Part shown: positions 33,307 through 43,710 of the stretch, in pieces
Numbering within the stretch: position 1 is the first letter of the stretch
Layout: the number at the start of each line of letters is the position of its first letter
Assembly: GCA_944325305.1 (NCBI GenBank)
Contig: CALUZO010000008.1
Coordinates: 62,001 to 126,000, forward strand
Source: an uncultured Rikenellaceae bacterium
GTDB taxonomy: Bacteria; Bacteroidota; Bacteroidia; Bacteroidales; Rikenellaceae
Length of the DNA: 64,000 bases
Direction of reading: 5' to 3'
The notes under the pieces: model-generated
Databases searched by the model: none
What the model saw: the letters and a program-made list of their open reading frames with translations, nothing else
Told to the model about the DNA's origin: nothing
Position numbers and translations under genes: made by a program

Positions 33307-35493
33307 TTAGTATATCGTGAGTAATTCGCGGTATTTTGGCAATGGCCATATGGCATCGTCCACTATCAGTTCGAGTTTGTCGATATGGTAGCGAATTTCG
33401 TTCAGATACGGGCGTACCTCTTCTTCATATCCGAAAGCACGTTCTACGATGCTTTCGACGTTGTTCCATTTTTTGCGGGCTTCGACCATCATGTGCGAAT
33501 GTTCGCGTATGAATTTCACGTGGTCGGCAATTTCGTGGATAGTTCTCATCTCTTCGGCAGCCATGACCTCGAATTCATTCGGAAATATCTCCTTGAGACC
33601 ACGTACGTTCTCTATCAGTGTGTTCTGGTATTTAATGGCCGTCGGTATGATATGATTGGCGGCAAGGTCGGCCAGAACACGCGATTCGATCTGGATCTTT
33701 TTGATGAATGTTTCGTTTTTGACCTCATAGCGTGCCGCAAGTTCATGTAGCGACAAGACTCCCGTATCTTCGAATAATTTTACGTTTTCGGGACGCAAGT
33801 ACTCCTTGTAGGCCTCGGGAACATTGGATATGCCTCGCAGACCGCGTTTTTTTGCTTCCTTCTGCCATTCTTCACTGTAACCGTTACCCTCGAAACGTAT
33901 GTTCTTGGATTCGATTATGAACTTGCGTATTACTTGAAGTATGGCTTCGTCCTTTTTGACGTTCTTCTCTATGAGCTGATCGACCTGCTGTTTGAAGAGT
34001 CTAAGTTGTTCTGTTACAGCGCTGTTGATAACAATGAGCGGAAGGGCGCAGTTGCTCGACGAACCGGTTGCGCGGAATTCGAACCGGTTACCAGTGAATG
34101 CAAACGGAGAGGTGCGGTTCCGGTCTGTATTGTCGAGCAGGATGTCGGGAATCTTCCCTATGTCCAGTTTTATCTCGGTTTTTTCGTCGGGCGACAGTTT
34201 TTTATTGCTGATACGTTTTTCTATCTGGTCAAGTATAGAGTTTATTGTCGAACCTGAGAAAACCGAAAGTATTCCGGGAGGGGCTTCACCTCCGCCCAGA
34301 CGGATGGAGTTCGTGGCCGAGGCTATCGAAGCCATCATCAGGGTGCCGTAATCATGTGCAGCCTTGAGGGTGCAGACGAAGAAGGCCAGGAATTGGGTAT
34401 TTGTTTTCGGGGTTTTGCCCGGAGAAAGTAGGTTGACGCCGGTATCGGTGGCAAGCGACCAGTTGCAGTGTTTACCCGAACCGTTCACACCCATGAAAGG
34501 TTTCTCATGGAAAAGTACTTTCAAGTGGTGGCGTTTCGAGACGCTGCGCATTATGGTCATCAACAGTGTGTTGTGATCGACTGCAATATTTGCCTCCTCG
34601 AACATGGGGGCGCATTCAAACTGATTGGGTGCTACCTCGTTATGGCGTGTTTTGAGTGGAATGCCGAGCCTGTATGCTTCGTATTCGAAGTCCTTCATGA
34701 AGTTGACCACACGTTCCGGAATGGCTCCCCAATAGTGGTCGTCCAACTGTTGGTCTTTGGCTGCCGTGTGTCCCATAAGCGTGCGTCCGGTCTGCTGGAG
34801 GTCGGGCCTTGCATTGTACAACGCTTCGTCCACAAGAAAATATTCCTGTTCCCATCCGAGGGTGGTGATAACCTTCTTGACATCCTTGTCGAAGAACTGC
34901 GCTACCTCTACGGCAGCCTTGTCGAGCGAATACAGCGATTTCAGAAGCGGTGTTTTAAAATCGAGAGCCTCGCCCGTATAAGCCACGAATATGCTGGGGA
35001 TACATAGTGTTCTGTCGACTATGAATGCCGGCGACGATGGGTCCCAAGCGCTGTAACCGCGGGCTTCGAATGTGTTTCGCAATCCGCCGTTTGGGAACGA
35101 GGATGCGTCTGGCTCCTGTTGCACGAGCAGATCGCCGCAAAAGGTTTCGAAGCATCCGCCGCCGAATATTGGTTCGAAGAACGAATCGTGTTTTTCGGCC
35201 GTGGAATCGTTGAGCGGCTGGAACCAGTGTGTGTAATGTGTAGCTCCGCGTTCCATTGCCCAGGTTTTCATGCCTGTTGCAACCTGGTTGGCTACTTTGC
35301 GGTCTATGCGACGCCCCTCTTCGATAGCCGAATTGACACTTTCGAAAACGTCGCGCGGAAGATACTGGCGCATCTCCTCCTTGCCGAAAACGTTAACACC
35401 GAAAAGATCGGAGATTCGGCCTTCCGGAAATTCCATTTCGGTGGCTTTTCGCCGTGCAATGGTGTCGAGCGCGTGGAAACGTTGTGATGCCAT
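33307..35493 (-). CDS. glnN: Glutamine synthetase type III
   Basis: ATP-dependent ammonia assimilation, glutamate to glutamine. The 728-residue length and N-terminal section (MASQRFHALDTIARRKATEM) are those of the GSIII class common in Bacteroidota, not of the ~470-residue GSI. Class motifs visible: GGGCFETFCGDLLVQQEPDA, LGWEQEYFLVDEAL (Glu ligands), RHNEVAPNQFECAP, GVNGSGKHCNWSL, and ANSIRLGGGEAPPG-like SATNSIRLGGGEAP. The start is ATG 35493. It is monocistronic, with its own -7 element. No glnB or amtB is adjacent. Confidence 0.97.
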   Translation of the reverse strand: MASQRFHALDTIARRKATEMEFPEGRISDLFGVNVFGKEEMRQYLPRDVFESVNSAIEEGRRIDRKVANQVATGMKTWAMERGATHYTHWFQPLNDSTAEKHDSFFEPIFGGGCFETFCGDLLVQQEPDASSFPNGGLRNTFEARGYSAWDPSSPAFIVDRTLCIPSIFVAYTGEALDFKTPLLKSLYSLDKAAVEVAQFFDKDVKKVITTLGWEQEYFLVDEALYNARPDLQQTGRTLMGHTAAKDQQLDDHYWGAIPERVVNFMKDFEYEAYRLGIPLKTRHNEVAPNQFECAPMFEEANIAVDHNTLLMTIMRSVSKRHHLKVLFHEKPFMGVNGSGKHCNWSLATDTGVNLLSPGKTPKTNTQFLAFFVCTLKAAHDYGTLMMASIASATNSIRLGGGEAPPGILSVFSGSTINSILDQIEKRISNKKLSPDEKTEIKLDIGKIPDILLDNTDRNRTSPFAFTGNRFEFRATGSSSNCALPLIVINSAVTEQLRLFKQQVDQLIEKNVKKDEAILQVIRKFIIESKNIRFEGNGYSEEWQKEAKKRGLRGISNVPEAYKEYLRPENVKLFEDTGVLSLHELAARYEVKNETFIKKIQIESRVLADLAANHIIPTAIKYQNTLIENVRGLKEIFPNEFEVMAAEEMRTIHEIADHVKFIREHSHMMVEARKKWNNVESIVERAFGYEEEVRPYLNEIRYHIDKLELIVDDAIWPLPKYRELLTIY

Positions 35494-35516
35494 TTGTCGT
35501 ATTTTTAATTATGCAA

Positions 35517-35524
35517 CAAATATA
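35517..35524 (-). promoter_or_regulatory. Candidate glnN promoter -7 element
   Basis: Reads TATATTTG on the minus strand, an exact TAnnTTTG, 24 bp before the glnN ATG. Confidence 0.55.
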
Positions 35525-35616
35525 GTATATTTTTCAGAATGCCTTATGGTTTGGCAGGGGGAGTTGTGAAAATATATGTTTTTTTTGCCATATGCCCCCT
35601 TTGCGGTGATAGTTTG

Positions 35617-36579
35617 TTAGTCGAACGACTGCATTCCAGATTCGGCTATGCGCAGTATTCGTTGATATTGAGCCGGTGAAAGTTCCATGAAAAAATAATA
35701 AATCGGGTTTACCCTCATGCCTTTATACAATACTTCGTAATGTAAATGGGGGGCGAGCGACAGGCCGGTGTTCCCGGAAAGAGCTACAATATCGCCCTTG
35801 CGGACCTTTTGTCCTTTGCGCACATTGGTTTTGTTCAGATGGCTGTAATGTGTTTCGTAGCCATTGCCGTGGTCTATTATTAATGTCGTCCCAGAAGATG
35901 ACCGACGATTGATTATATCCTTTACGGTGCCGTCGGCCGTGGCAAAAACACGTGAGTTCTCCGGTATGGTGAAATCTACTCCCTGATGTGACGAGAGCGT
36001 TTTGTAAAACGGATGTATGCGCATGCCGTATGAAGCGGTCAACAGTGTGAGGTCGGTATTGATGACGGGCTGTATGGATGGTATGAAGTCGGCTCCCGTG
36101 CCAAGAGAGGAGAGTTGGCCTGTCAATTTTTCGTAAGATGTAAGCAGTATGCTGAGTTTCTTCTCCAATTCTTCCGTTTTCGATACGAGGTCTTTACTCA
36201 ACGTGCTAATGTCGCTGTCCAATAGTCTTTCGTATCTGGAGATGCGTCTTCCTTCGGATTCGGATGTGAAATCATACGGCTCGGACTCGAAGAGAATTTT
36301 AAATACGTTCCTGTCGCGTTCAACGATGTTGTCGAGTACGACGGAAAGGCTGTCGTATCTTTGTGCGAGGGCGCCGTATTCTTGTTCGAGCTTTTTGGTG
36401 GACGTTTTCATGGCGTACTCGGCGGGAGTGTCGAAAAAGATAGCGAAAGCTATATAATATAGTACGGCGATCCCTGTCCACCCGAGTAAGTGTAGGAAGA
36501 ATCGTCCTAATCTGCGGCGGAATCTTTGTTTGGGACGGACCCATGTTGGTAGCGGTTCTTGTCTTTTCGTCTTTCCCAT
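35617..36579 (-). CDS. M23 metallopeptidase, second of tandem pair
   Basis: Peptidoglycan endopeptidase (LytM/Gly-Gly-type fold) of the envelope. 320 residues: a basic cytoplasmic start, one membrane helix (about 30-50), a coiled-coil region (about 55-155), then the M23 domain. Zinc ligands are present: HQGVD (His and Asp) and PHLHYE (HxH). The GNTG and YSHLNKTNVRKGQKV elements are standard. It lies one base after the paralogous gene upstream, so both are made together. Such anchored enzymes trim crosslinks or act as activators of amidases, depending on catalytic state; all zinc ligands being present favours an active enzyme. Confidence 0.93.
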   Translation of the reverse strand: MGKTKRQEPLPTWVRPKQRFRRRLGRFFLHLLGWTGIAVLYYIAFAIFFDTPAEYAMKTSTKKLEQEYGALAQRYDSLSVVLDNIVERDRNVFKILFESEPYDFTSESEGRRISRYERLLDSDISTLSKDLVSKTEELEKKLSILLTSYEKLTGQLSSLGTGADFIPSIQPVINTDLTLLTASYGMRIHPFYKTLSSHQGVDFTIPENSRVFATADGTVKDIINRRSSSGTTLIIDHGNGYETHYSHLNKTNVRKGQKVRKGDIVALSGNTGLSLAPHLHYEVLYKGMRVNPIYYFFMELSPAQYQRILRIAESGMQSFD

Positions 36580-36580
36580 T

Positions 36581-37555
36581 TTAATCGAATTCTTCGAACA
36601 TTGTATCTTTTGCCATTTCTATAATATGTTCGAACTCGGCTTCGTCCATATCCTGACGGAAGTAATTGAGCGGATCGACAGTTTTGTTCATGAGTATTAC
36701 TTCATAATGAAGATGCGGGCCGGTAGAACGCCCTGTGTTTCCGACTTCGCCGATAACTTCTCCTCGTTTTACTGTCTGCCCTGTAATGACATAACTTTTA
36801 TTCAGGTGTGCATACCGTGTCTTATAGCCAAAGCCATGGTCTATGATGATGTAATTCCCGTATCCGCCAGGCTCTGAAGCGACTTTCGAAACGACGCCGT
36901 TTCCTGTCACATATACGGGAGTTCCGCGTGGAGCGCCAAGGTCTATTCCTGTGTGCATTTTGTAACTACCTAAAATGGGGTGGTTGCGGTAACCGTAACG
37001 GCCTATGTGTGGGGAGGTCATCAAACGTCTGTCTAACGGCCAGATTGCCGGCACCGAAAGCGCCATTTTTTCCTTGTTCTTGGCCAAAGCCTGGAGCTCG
37101 TCCAGGGATTTCGACTCGAGATACATGTTCCTGGCAAGGGCGTCGAGATCCATCCATGAATTCAGTAATATGGAAGAGTAGGTGTCACCGGTAAGTGATG
37201 CGTATTTTTGAGCAGGATATTGGTCGTAAACCCCCTCTATGGTCATCGAATCAGTCCCGAATAGTTTCCTATATACATAGGTGTCCCTGTGTCGTATGTC
37301 TTCCAATTTTGCCTCGGAAGTGTTGATCTTGTCCTGAAGAATAGCATACTTTAACCGTAATTCGCTGTTGGACCGGTTGATTGCATACATTTTGGGCGTG
37401 TAGAAAAAATAGGAAAATACGAAAGTAATGATTGATGCCAATATGAATCCGATGAAGATTTTCCTCAGCAACCTATACACCCGTAGCCTGAATGGAGGCG
37501 AAATAACCTCAAAAGTAAGGATTTGTGGGTTAAATTTATATGATTTTTTTGCCAT
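36581..37555 (-). CDS. M23 metallopeptidase, first of tandem pair
   Basis: 324 residues with the same build as its downstream paralogue. A single membrane helix (about 33-53) precedes a coiled-coil section (about 60-160) and the M23 peptidase domain. Zinc ligands are present: MHTGIDLGAP (His, Asp) and GPHLHYEV (HxH). The linking segment IIIDHGFGYKTRYAHLNKSY is typical. The start is MAKKSYKFNPQIL at ATG 37555. It is the promoter-proximal gene of a two-gene operon, divergent from alaS. Sequence similarity to the downstream gene is moderate, so the pair may be an old duplication with distinct substrates or partners. Confidence 0.93.
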   Translation of the reverse strand: MAKKSYKFNPQILTFEVISPPFRLRVYRLLRKIFIGFILASIITFVFSYFFYTPKMYAINRSNSELRLKYAILQDKINTSEAKLEDIRHRDTYVYRKLFGTDSMTIEGVYDQYPAQKYASLTGDTYSSILLNSWMDLDALARNMYLESKSLDELQALAKNKEKMALSVPAIWPLDRRLMTSPHIGRYGYRNHPILGSYKMHTGIDLGAPRGTPVYVTGNGVVSKVASEPGGYGNYIIIDHGFGYKTRYAHLNKSYVITGQTVKRGEVIGEVGNTGRSTGPHLHYEVILMNKTVDPLNYFRQDMDEAEFEHIIEMAKDTMFEEFD

Positions 37556-37583
37556 GCGGGAAAAATCTCACCTTGTGGTCAGA

Positions 37584-37614
37584 CAAAATTAGACTAATTT
37601 GATTAATTTTACAA
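37584..37614 (-). promoter_or_regulatory. Promoter of the M23 pair
   Basis: On the minus strand: -33 TTG (37612-37614) and -7 TAATTTTG (37584-37591) with a 20-bp spacer. This is one of the clearest two-element matches in the window. Confidence 0.65.
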
Positions 37615-37666
37615 CCTATTTTTTAAACGTCCTGCGGGGCGAATTATTTTATCATACCTAAACTTT

Positions 37667-40291
37667 ATGGAATCTAACAAGATCAGGGAGATATTTTTAG
37701 AGTTTTTCCGCAGCAAAGGCCACGAAATTGTGCCATCTGCTCCAATGGTGGTGAAAAACGACCCGACCCTTATGTTTACGAATGCGGGGATGAACCAGTT
37801 CAAGGACATGTTTCTAGGCAATCAGCCGATTCTTGCACCCCGTGTGGCGGATACGCAGAAATGTTTGCGCGTATCAGGTAAGCATAACGACCTTGAAGAA
37901 GTAGGGCATGATACATATCACCATACCATGTTCGAAATGCTCGGCAACTGGTCGTTCGGCGACTATTTCAAGAAAGAAGCCATAGAGTGGGCATGGGAGT
38001 TGCTCGTGGATGTATTTAAACTGTCGCCAGAACGCATATATGTGACTGTGTTTGAGGGTGATGCAAAAGACGGCGTTGCCCGTGATACGGAGGCTTACGA
38101 CCATTGGAAACGATTCCTTCCGGAAGACCATATTCTCGATGGCAACAAAAAGGACAATTTCTGGGAAATGGGCGATACCGGACCCTGCGGCCCTTGTAGC
38201 GAAGTCCATTACGACTTGCGGAGTGATGCCGATAGAACTCGAATTGCAGGCCGTGATCTGGTTAACAAGGATAACCCGATGGTAATAGAGATATGGAATC
38301 TCGTATTCATGCAGTTCAACCGCAAGGCCAACGGGACCCTCGAACCTCTTCCGGCCCATCATGTCGATACGGGCATGGGATTTGAACGCCTTTGCATGAT
38401 ACTTCAGGGTAAACAGAGCAATTACGATACGGATATTTTCCAGCCAACGATACGCAGGATAGCTGAAATGGCAGGCGTGACATACGGACAGAACGAAAAG
38501 GCCGACATAGCCATGCGTGTAATTGCAGACCATCTTCGTGCCATCGCCTTCTCGATAGCAGACGGTCAGCTCCCATCTAACGTAAAGGCCGGTTATGTTA
38601 TCAGACGCATCCTGCGTCGTGCGGTACGCTATGGCTATACATATCTCGGTTTTAAAGAACCTTTTATCTGTAAACTTGTCGATGTACTGGCTCAGAATAT
38701 GGGTAAACAATTCCCTGAACTGATCGCGCAGAAGTCTCTTATATATAATGTGATACAAGAGGAGGAAAGTTCTTTCCTAAGGACTCTGGCCACAGGTATA
38801 AACATGCTCGACAATATTATCGAAAAGGCGAAGAAAACCGGTGTCGAGTCAATCTCCGGCAGCGATGCCTTTACGCTCTACGACACCTACGGATTTCCTA
38901 TAGATCTTACCGAACTTATCGCTCGTGAGCAGGGTATGCTTGTCGATCTGCCTGCTTTCGAGAAAGAGCTCGAGGCTCAGAAAAAACGCTCTCGTAATGC
39001 GGCTGCCGTTGAAACAGGCGATTGGATAGAACTCCTGCCTATAAAAGAAAGCGTCTTCATAGGTTACGACACGCTCGTAGAGGATGTGAAGATCGCCAAA
39101 TACCGTCAGGTGCAGACTAAAGGCAAGTCGTATTACCAGCTTGTTTTTGACAAAACGCCATTTTATGGCAATTCGGGCGGCCAGGTAGGTGATTCGGGAT
39201 ATATCGAATCAGACGGTAGCCGTGTCGCAATAACTGATACACAGAAAGAAAATAATCTGACTGTACATATAGCACAGGAACTGCCCGAGAAACTCGAAGC
39301 TACATTTAAAGCTGTAGTTAATGTCGACAAGCGTAACATGGTGGCAAATAACCATACGGCTACCCATTTATTACACGAGGCTCTTCGGTCGGTACTCGGG
39401 ACGCATGTCGAACAGAAAGGATCTCTGGTCAATGCCGATTATCTGCGTTTCGACTTTTCTCATTTTCAGAAGGTGACGGACGAGCAACTGCGCGAAGTGG
39501 AAAAGGCCGTGAACCGTAAAATACGTATGAATTTGCCGTTGGTCGAAAACCGTAATTGTCCAATCAATGAGGCCAAGCAGATGGGCGCCATGATGCTTTT
39601 CGGTGAAAAATACGGTTCAAATGTGCGTGTGATAAAATTCGGTACTTCGGTCGAACTATGCGGCGGTACTCATGTCAGTGCTACCGGAAATATCGGACTG
39701 TTCAAAATCATCTCCGAAAGTGCAATCTCGGCAGGCGTAAGGCGTATAGAAGCCGTTACAGGCGAAAGAGCCGAAGATTACCTGTATAAAATATCGGACA
39801 TTATGCATGAGGTGCAGGCATTTGTACAAAACCCATCAATAATGCAGGCCGTAAAAAAGGTATTCGAAGAAAACGAGGAGCTGACTCGTCAGATGGAGCA
39901 ATATCGCAAGGAGCATATAAATACTATGGTAGAGAAACTTGCGCATGAAATGGAAGAAGAGGACGGTATGGTGCTTTATGCACGTCAGATTAATATGCCT
40001 GTCGATGTGATTAAGGATGTAGCATTTGCTTTGCGTCAGAGAATATCGAAACTTGTACTCATTATCGGATCCAGTGTCGATGGTAAAGTAACGCTTTCGG
40101 TCATGCTGGGTAATGATATTGTTGCACAGGGAGTTAATGCCTCCCAGATCGTGCGCGAGGCTGCCAAGGAAATCAATGGCGGCGGCGGCGGTCAGCCATT
40201 CTTTGCAACGGCAGGAGGCAAATCGCCAGAAAACCTCGAAAAGGCGATTATCAAAGCAAAAGATTTGATTAAGGAACAAATGAATAAATAA
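37667..40291 (+). CDS. alaS: Alanyl-tRNA synthetase
   Basis: Charges tRNA-Ala and edits Ser/Gly mischarging. The 874-residue protein has the class II core ([49 protein letters not shown]). The editing domain shows [11 protein letters not shown] with the zinc-binding His pair and [13 protein letters not shown] with Cys and His. The C-terminal C-Ala domain ([20 protein letters not shown]) is complete. The start ATG 37667 ([14 protein letters not shown]) is the family norm. The next gene, gpmI, starts four bases after the end, suggesting one transcript for protein synthesis and glycolysis. Promoter elements are not clear. Confidence 0.98.
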   Translation: MESNKIREIFLEFFRSKGHEIVPSAPMVVKNDPTLMFTNAGMNQFKDMFLGNQPILAPRVADTQKCLRVSGKHNDLEEVGHDTYHHTMFEMLGNWSFGDYFKKEAIEWAWELLVDVFKLSPERIYVTVFEGDAKDGVARDTEAYDHWKRFLPEDHILDGNKKDNFWEMGDTGPCGPCSEVHYDLRSDADRTRIAGRDLVNKDNPMVIEIWNLVFMQFNRKANGTLEPLPAHHVDTGMGFERLCMILQGKQSNYDTDIFQPTIRRIAEMAGVTYGQNEKADIAMRVIADHLRAIAFSIADGQLPSNVKAGYVIRRILRRAVRYGYTYLGFKEPFICKLVDVLAQNMGKQFPELIAQKSLIYNVIQEEESSFLRTLATGINMLDNIIEKAKKTGVESISGSDAFTLYDTYGFPIDLTELIAREQGMLVDLPAFEKELEAQKKRSRNAAAVETGDWIELLPIKESVFIGYDTLVEDVKIAKYRQVQTKGKSYYQLVFDKTPFYGNSGGQVGDSGYIESDGSRVAITDTQKENNLTVHIAQELPEKLEATFKAVVNVDKRNMVANNHTATHLLHEALRSVLGTHVEQKGSLVNADYLRFDFSHFQKVTDEQLREVEKAVNRKIRMNLPLVENRNCPINEAKQMGAMMLFGEKYGSNVRVIKFGTSVELCGGTHVSATGNIGLFKIISESAISAGVRRIEAVTGERAEDYLYKISDIMHEVQAFVQNPSIMQAVKKVFEENEELTRQMEQYRKEHINTMVEKLAHEMEEEDGMVLYARQINMPVDVIKDVAFALRQRISKLVLIIGSSVDGKVTLSVMLGNDIVAQGVNASQIVREAAKEINGGGGGQPFFATAGGKSPENLEKAIIKAKDLIKEQMNK

Positions 40292-40294
40292 GGT

Positions 40295-41821
40295 ATGGAA
40301 AATAAAAAAGTTTTGCTGATGATCCTCGACGGTTGGGGTATCGGCAATCATTCGAAAGGCGATGTCGTTTGGTCGGCTGACCCGAAATATATCAAGGGTC
40401 TTGAAGCCAAATATCCTCATGCCCAACTACTTACAAGCGGCGAGAATGTCGGTTTGCCTGACGGCCAGATGGGAAACTCGGAGGTCGGACACCTCAATAT
40501 CGGCGCAGGCCGGGTCGTTTATCAGGATCTTGTGAAAATCAATCGTGCGTGTGCCGATAATTCGATAATGAATAATTCCGAAATTGTGGCTGCATTCGAA
40601 TATGCCAAGAAAAACGGGAAGCAGGTTCATTTTATGGGACTTGTGTCGGATGGTGGCGTCCACAGTTCGCTCGATCATCTTTTGAAATTATGCGATATCT
40701 CGAAAGAATATGGTATTGAGAAAACTTTCGTTCACTGTTTTATGGACGGCCGTGATACAGACCCGAAAAGCGGAAAGGGCTTTATTGAACGTCTCGAAGC
40801 TCATATGGCTCAGTCTGCCGGCAAAATAGCTTCGGTAATCGGCCGCTACTATGCCATGGACCGTGACAAAAGATGGGAGCGTATAAAGATCGCTTACGAT
40901 TTGCTTGTCAGCGGAATAGGAGAAAAATCGGAAAATATGGCCGCAGCAGTCCAGAAATCATATGATGATGGCGTGACGGACGAATTTATAAAACCTATCG
41001 TAGCTGTCGATGCCGCCGGAAAACCGCTTGCTACATTGCAAGACGGAGATATGGTTATCTTCTTCAATTATCGCAATGACCGTGCTAAGGAGCTGACAAT
41101 AGTACTTACGCAGGAAGATATGCCGGAATATGGCATGAAAACAATTCCGCTATACTATTGCACCATGACACCGTACGACGCCAAGTTCAAAGGCCTTCAT
41201 ATACTGTTCGATAAGGAGAACGTTAACAATACAATAGGGGAATATGTTTCAAGTCTTGGTTTAAAGCAGTTGCGCATTGCCGAAACGGAAAAATACGCTC
41301 ATGTAACATTTTTCCTTAACGGCGGTCGCGAAGCGGAATTTGACGGCGAAGAACGTATCCTTATAGCTTCGCCTAAGGTGGCAACCTATGATCTGCAACC
41401 GGAAATGAGCGCATACAAGGTGAAGGACGCACTTGTGAAAGCACTCGATACCAGAAAGTTCGATTTTATTTGCCTCAATTTTGCGAACGGCGATATGGTA
41501 GGCCATACCGGTGTCTATGAAGCTATAGTGAAAGCGGTCAAGGCTGTCGATGAATGTGTGGAAGCAGTTGTGGAAACAGCCAAGAAGAATGGCTATGAGG
41601 TGGTTATTATCGCTGACCATGGAAATGCCGACAATGCAATCAATCCGGATGGCTCGCCGAATACGGCTCATTCGCTCAATCCGGTGCCTATAATTGTTGT
41701 TTCGGACAGAGTGAAAAAAGTGGAAAACGGAGTTCTGGCAGATGTTGCACCAACCGTATTGAAAATGATGGGAGTAGGGCAACCTGCAGAAATGACAGGT
41801 AAAGCTTTGGTTGAGTTGTGA
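40295..41821 (+). CDS. gpmI: Cofactor-independent phosphoglycerate mutase
   Basis: Interconverts 3- and 2-phosphoglycerate in glycolysis using two Mn2+ ions and a catalytic Ser. The 508-residue protein has the usual length. MILDGWG carries the first metal Asp, [17 protein letters not shown] the catalytic Ser, [13 protein letters not shown] the substrate-binding set, and ADHGNADN the metal Asp-His pair, with [12 protein letters not shown] near the end. It is coupled to alaS three bases upstream. A bidirectional hairpin lies about 100 bp after the stop. Confidence 0.98.
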   Translation: MENKKVLLMILDGWGIGNHSKGDVVWSADPKYIKGLEAKYPHAQLLTSGENVGLPDGQMGNSEVGHLNIGAGRVVYQDLVKINRACADNSIMNNSEIVAAFEYAKKNGKQVHFMGLVSDGGVHSSLDHLLKLCDISKEYGIEKTFVHCFMDGRDTDPKSGKGFIERLEAHMAQSAGKIASVIGRYYAMDRDKRWERIKIAYDLLVSGIGEKSENMAAAVQKSYDDGVTDEFIKPIVAVDAAGKPLATLQDGDMVIFFNYRNDRAKELTIVLTQEDMPEYGMKTIPLYYCTMTPYDAKFKGLHILFDKENVNNTIGEYVSSLGLKQLRIAETEKYAHVTFFLNGGREAEFDGEERILIASPKVATYDLQPEMSAYKVKDALVKALDTRKFDFICLNFANGDMVGHTGVYEAIVKAVKAVDECVEAVVETAKKNGYEVVIIADHGNADNAINPDGSPNTAHSLNPVPIIVVSDRVKKVENGVLADVAPTVLKMMGVGQPAEMTGKALVEL

Positions 41822-41923
41822 AATTATAGACGGTTGATATTCTGGCTTATGGGCCTGTCTGTTTGGGGGCATGCTCGTAGAGGACCCGATATTTCAAGCC
41901 AATATATTGTCGGAACAGTCTCG

Positions 41924-41953
41924 AAAGAGGTCGGATTTTACTCCGACCTCTTT
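41924..41953. terminator. Bidirectional terminator between gpmI and the dehydrogenase
   Basis: A 12-bp stem AAAGAGGTCGGA (41924-41935) with TCCGACCTCTTT (41942-41953) and loop TTTTAC. Its inner part overlaps the stop codon and last codons of the minus-strand dehydrogenase gene, which is unusual but tight. Confidence 0.75.
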
Positions 41954-42885
41954 TGTGTATATGCTTTTATGTTTTCCGCGATGCTATTTATGAGCCGTTG
42001 CAATGATTCTTTGGTTGACCATGCTATGTGAGGGGTGGTGATAAGCCTGTATTTATCCTCGACAAAATTCAGCGGATTATCGGCTGTTATTGGTTCGCTG
42101 CTGTATACGTCTATGGCTGCGCCGGCGATGAGTCCATCGTTGAGTGCTCTTGCCAAGCCATCTTCGTTTATCAGGCTGCCGCGCGCCACATTTACGATTA
42201 TCGCTGTCGGCTTCATTAGGGAAAGCTGGTGATAATCGAGCATGCGGTATGTCTTCAGGTTTAATGGGGCGTGAATCGATATTATGTCTGAGTCGCTCAA
42301 CAAGGTCTCGAGTTCTACTCGTTTGTAATTTGGATCGTTGTGTTCTCCTGTCGTCGAGTAATATGTTACCTCGCATCCGAAAGCAGAGGCAAGGTTTGCT
42401 ACTGTTTTTCCGATATTTCCCAATCCGATAATTCCCCATTTTTTCCCGTGAAGTTCGTGTGTCTGCTTTTCGGCATTGGAAAAATATTTGGATTGAGCAT
42501 ACTTGCCACTTTTAATGTAAGAGTCGTAGAAAATAATCTGGCGATAGAGTGTCAGTACCGACAATACGGTAAATTCCGCAACGGCATGCGAAGAGTAATT
42601 CTCGACATTTTTCACCTCGATTCCGGCATTTCTGGCTGCTTCCAGGTCTATGTTGTTCATACCTGTCGCAGCCACACAAATAAGTTTGAGGTTTGGTAGT
42701 TGGGCTATGGTTTCTGTTTTCAGCGGCGTTTTGTTCGTAATGACTATTTCGGCATCGAGGCAGTTTTCCGTTATTTTATCGTGAGGCGTGTTGTTGAAAC
42801 CGGTGTAGATGCCGAGTTTGCTTATAGGTGTTATGTCTACGCCCGGGATGGTGCCTTCGTCGAGAAATACGATTTTGTGTTTCAT
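41938..42885 (-). CDS. D-2-hydroxyacid dehydrogenase, NAD-dependent
   Basis: Reduces a 2-oxoacid to its D-hydroxyacid, or the reverse. 315 residues. The N-terminal catalytic half contains VAATGMNNIDLEAARNAGI. The Rossmann motif is GIIGLGNIGKTVA. The catalytic triad residues are Arg in VNVARGSLIN, Glu in YSSEPI and His in TPHIAWST. The length and SHAVAEFTVLSVL pattern are closest to glycerate/hydroxypyruvate reductases (HprA-like), but substrate cannot be fixed. It follows the tcdA-like gene on the same strand after 90 bases. The hairpin at 41924-41953 overlaps its end. Confidence 0.9.
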   Translation of the reverse strand: MKHKIVFLDEGTIPGVDITPISKLGIYTGFNNTPHDKITENCLDAEIVITNKTPLKTETIAQLPNLKLICVAATGMNNIDLEAARNAGIEVKNVENYSSHAVAEFTVLSVLTLYRQIIFYDSYIKSGKYAQSKYFSNAEKQTHELHGKKWGIIGLGNIGKTVANLASAFGCEVTYYSTTGEHNDPNYKRVELETLLSDSDIISIHAPLNLKTYRMLDYHQLSLMKPTAIIVNVARGSLINEDGLARALNDGLIAGAAIDVYSSEPITADNPLNFVEDKYRLITTPHIAWSTKESLQRLINSIAENIKAYTQKRSE

Positions 42886-42975
42886 CGTTTTACAAATTGG
42901 ATTGCTCTATAAAAATAATATCCGTAAAGAATTATTTAATTGGTTAGTATTTGTATTCGGGTGGTATGCAGTGTG

Positions 42976-43710
42976 TTATATCTCATTAATTAAACCTCTG
43001 ATTGCTGCTGATGCACAGAAACATCCGAATATGGCCGGCATGTAAGAGATGGTACCTACATTGGATTTTTTATTTGTCTCTTCTGCTATAATGATGGACC
43101 CTTCCCGGGCGGGTTCAGGCGAGAAAACGGCATTGAAGCCCTTTCGTATGCCGAGCCTGTGTAATCTTTTTCGCAGCATGTGTGCGAGCGGACAGTGGTG
43201 TGTTTTGGAAATGTCGCTTATCTGGACTTGCGATGGATCGGTTTTCGCCCCTGAGCCCATTGAGCTTACGAGCGGTATATGTCTGTCTAATGCGCCTTTA
43301 ATTAGGTTTACCTTAGGTGATAGTGTATCTATGGCATCGACGATATAATCGTACCGGGCAGCATCGAGCAGTATGTCGGTCTCATCGTCACGGATGTATT
43401 TTGTTATGGAATTTATTTTGATGTTTGGGTTTATATCAATAAGTCTTTGTTTCACTAAATCAGTCTTATATGAATCTACTGTCGAATGTAATGCGATTAG
43501 TTGGCGGTTGATATTGCTTTCCGACACCATGTCCGCATCGGCTATGGTAAGGGTTTCAACGCCGGCACGGGCAATCATCTCTGCACTATAAGCACCGACT
43601 CCGCCAAGCCCGACTACAAGAACATGCGCATTTCTGAGAATCTCCAGTTTCTCTTTTCCAAGTAAAAGTTCGGTACGCTGAAGCCAGCCGGGAATAGCAT
43701 CGATATTCAT
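42976..43710 (-). CDS. TcdA/CsdL-like tRNA t6A37 cyclase (ThiF/E1 family)
   Basis: ATP-dependent E1-like enzyme; the family member TcdA dehydrates t6A at tRNA position 37 to cyclic t6A. 244 residues. The nucleotide-binding site is VVGLGGVGAYSAEMIARAGV; ADADMVSESNINRQLIA and the metal-binding Asp follow. The C-terminal part SMGSGAKTDPSQVQISDISK and CPLAHMLRKRL match TcdA rather than MoeB or ThiF. It overlaps the TatD-like gene by four bases, indicating coupling. A different E1-like role is possible but less likely. Confidence 0.88.
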   Translation of the reverse strand: MNIDAIPGWLQRTELLLGKEKLEILRNAHVLVVGLGGVGAYSAEMIARAGVETLTIADADMVSESNINRQLIALHSTVDSYKTDLVKQRLIDINPNIKINSITKYIRDDETDILLDAARYDYIVDAIDTLSPKVNLIKGALDRHIPLVSSMGSGAKTDPSQVQISDISKTHHCPLAHMLRKRLHRLGIRKGFNAVFSPEPAREGSIIIAEETNKKSNVGTISYMPAIFGCFCASAAIRGLINEI

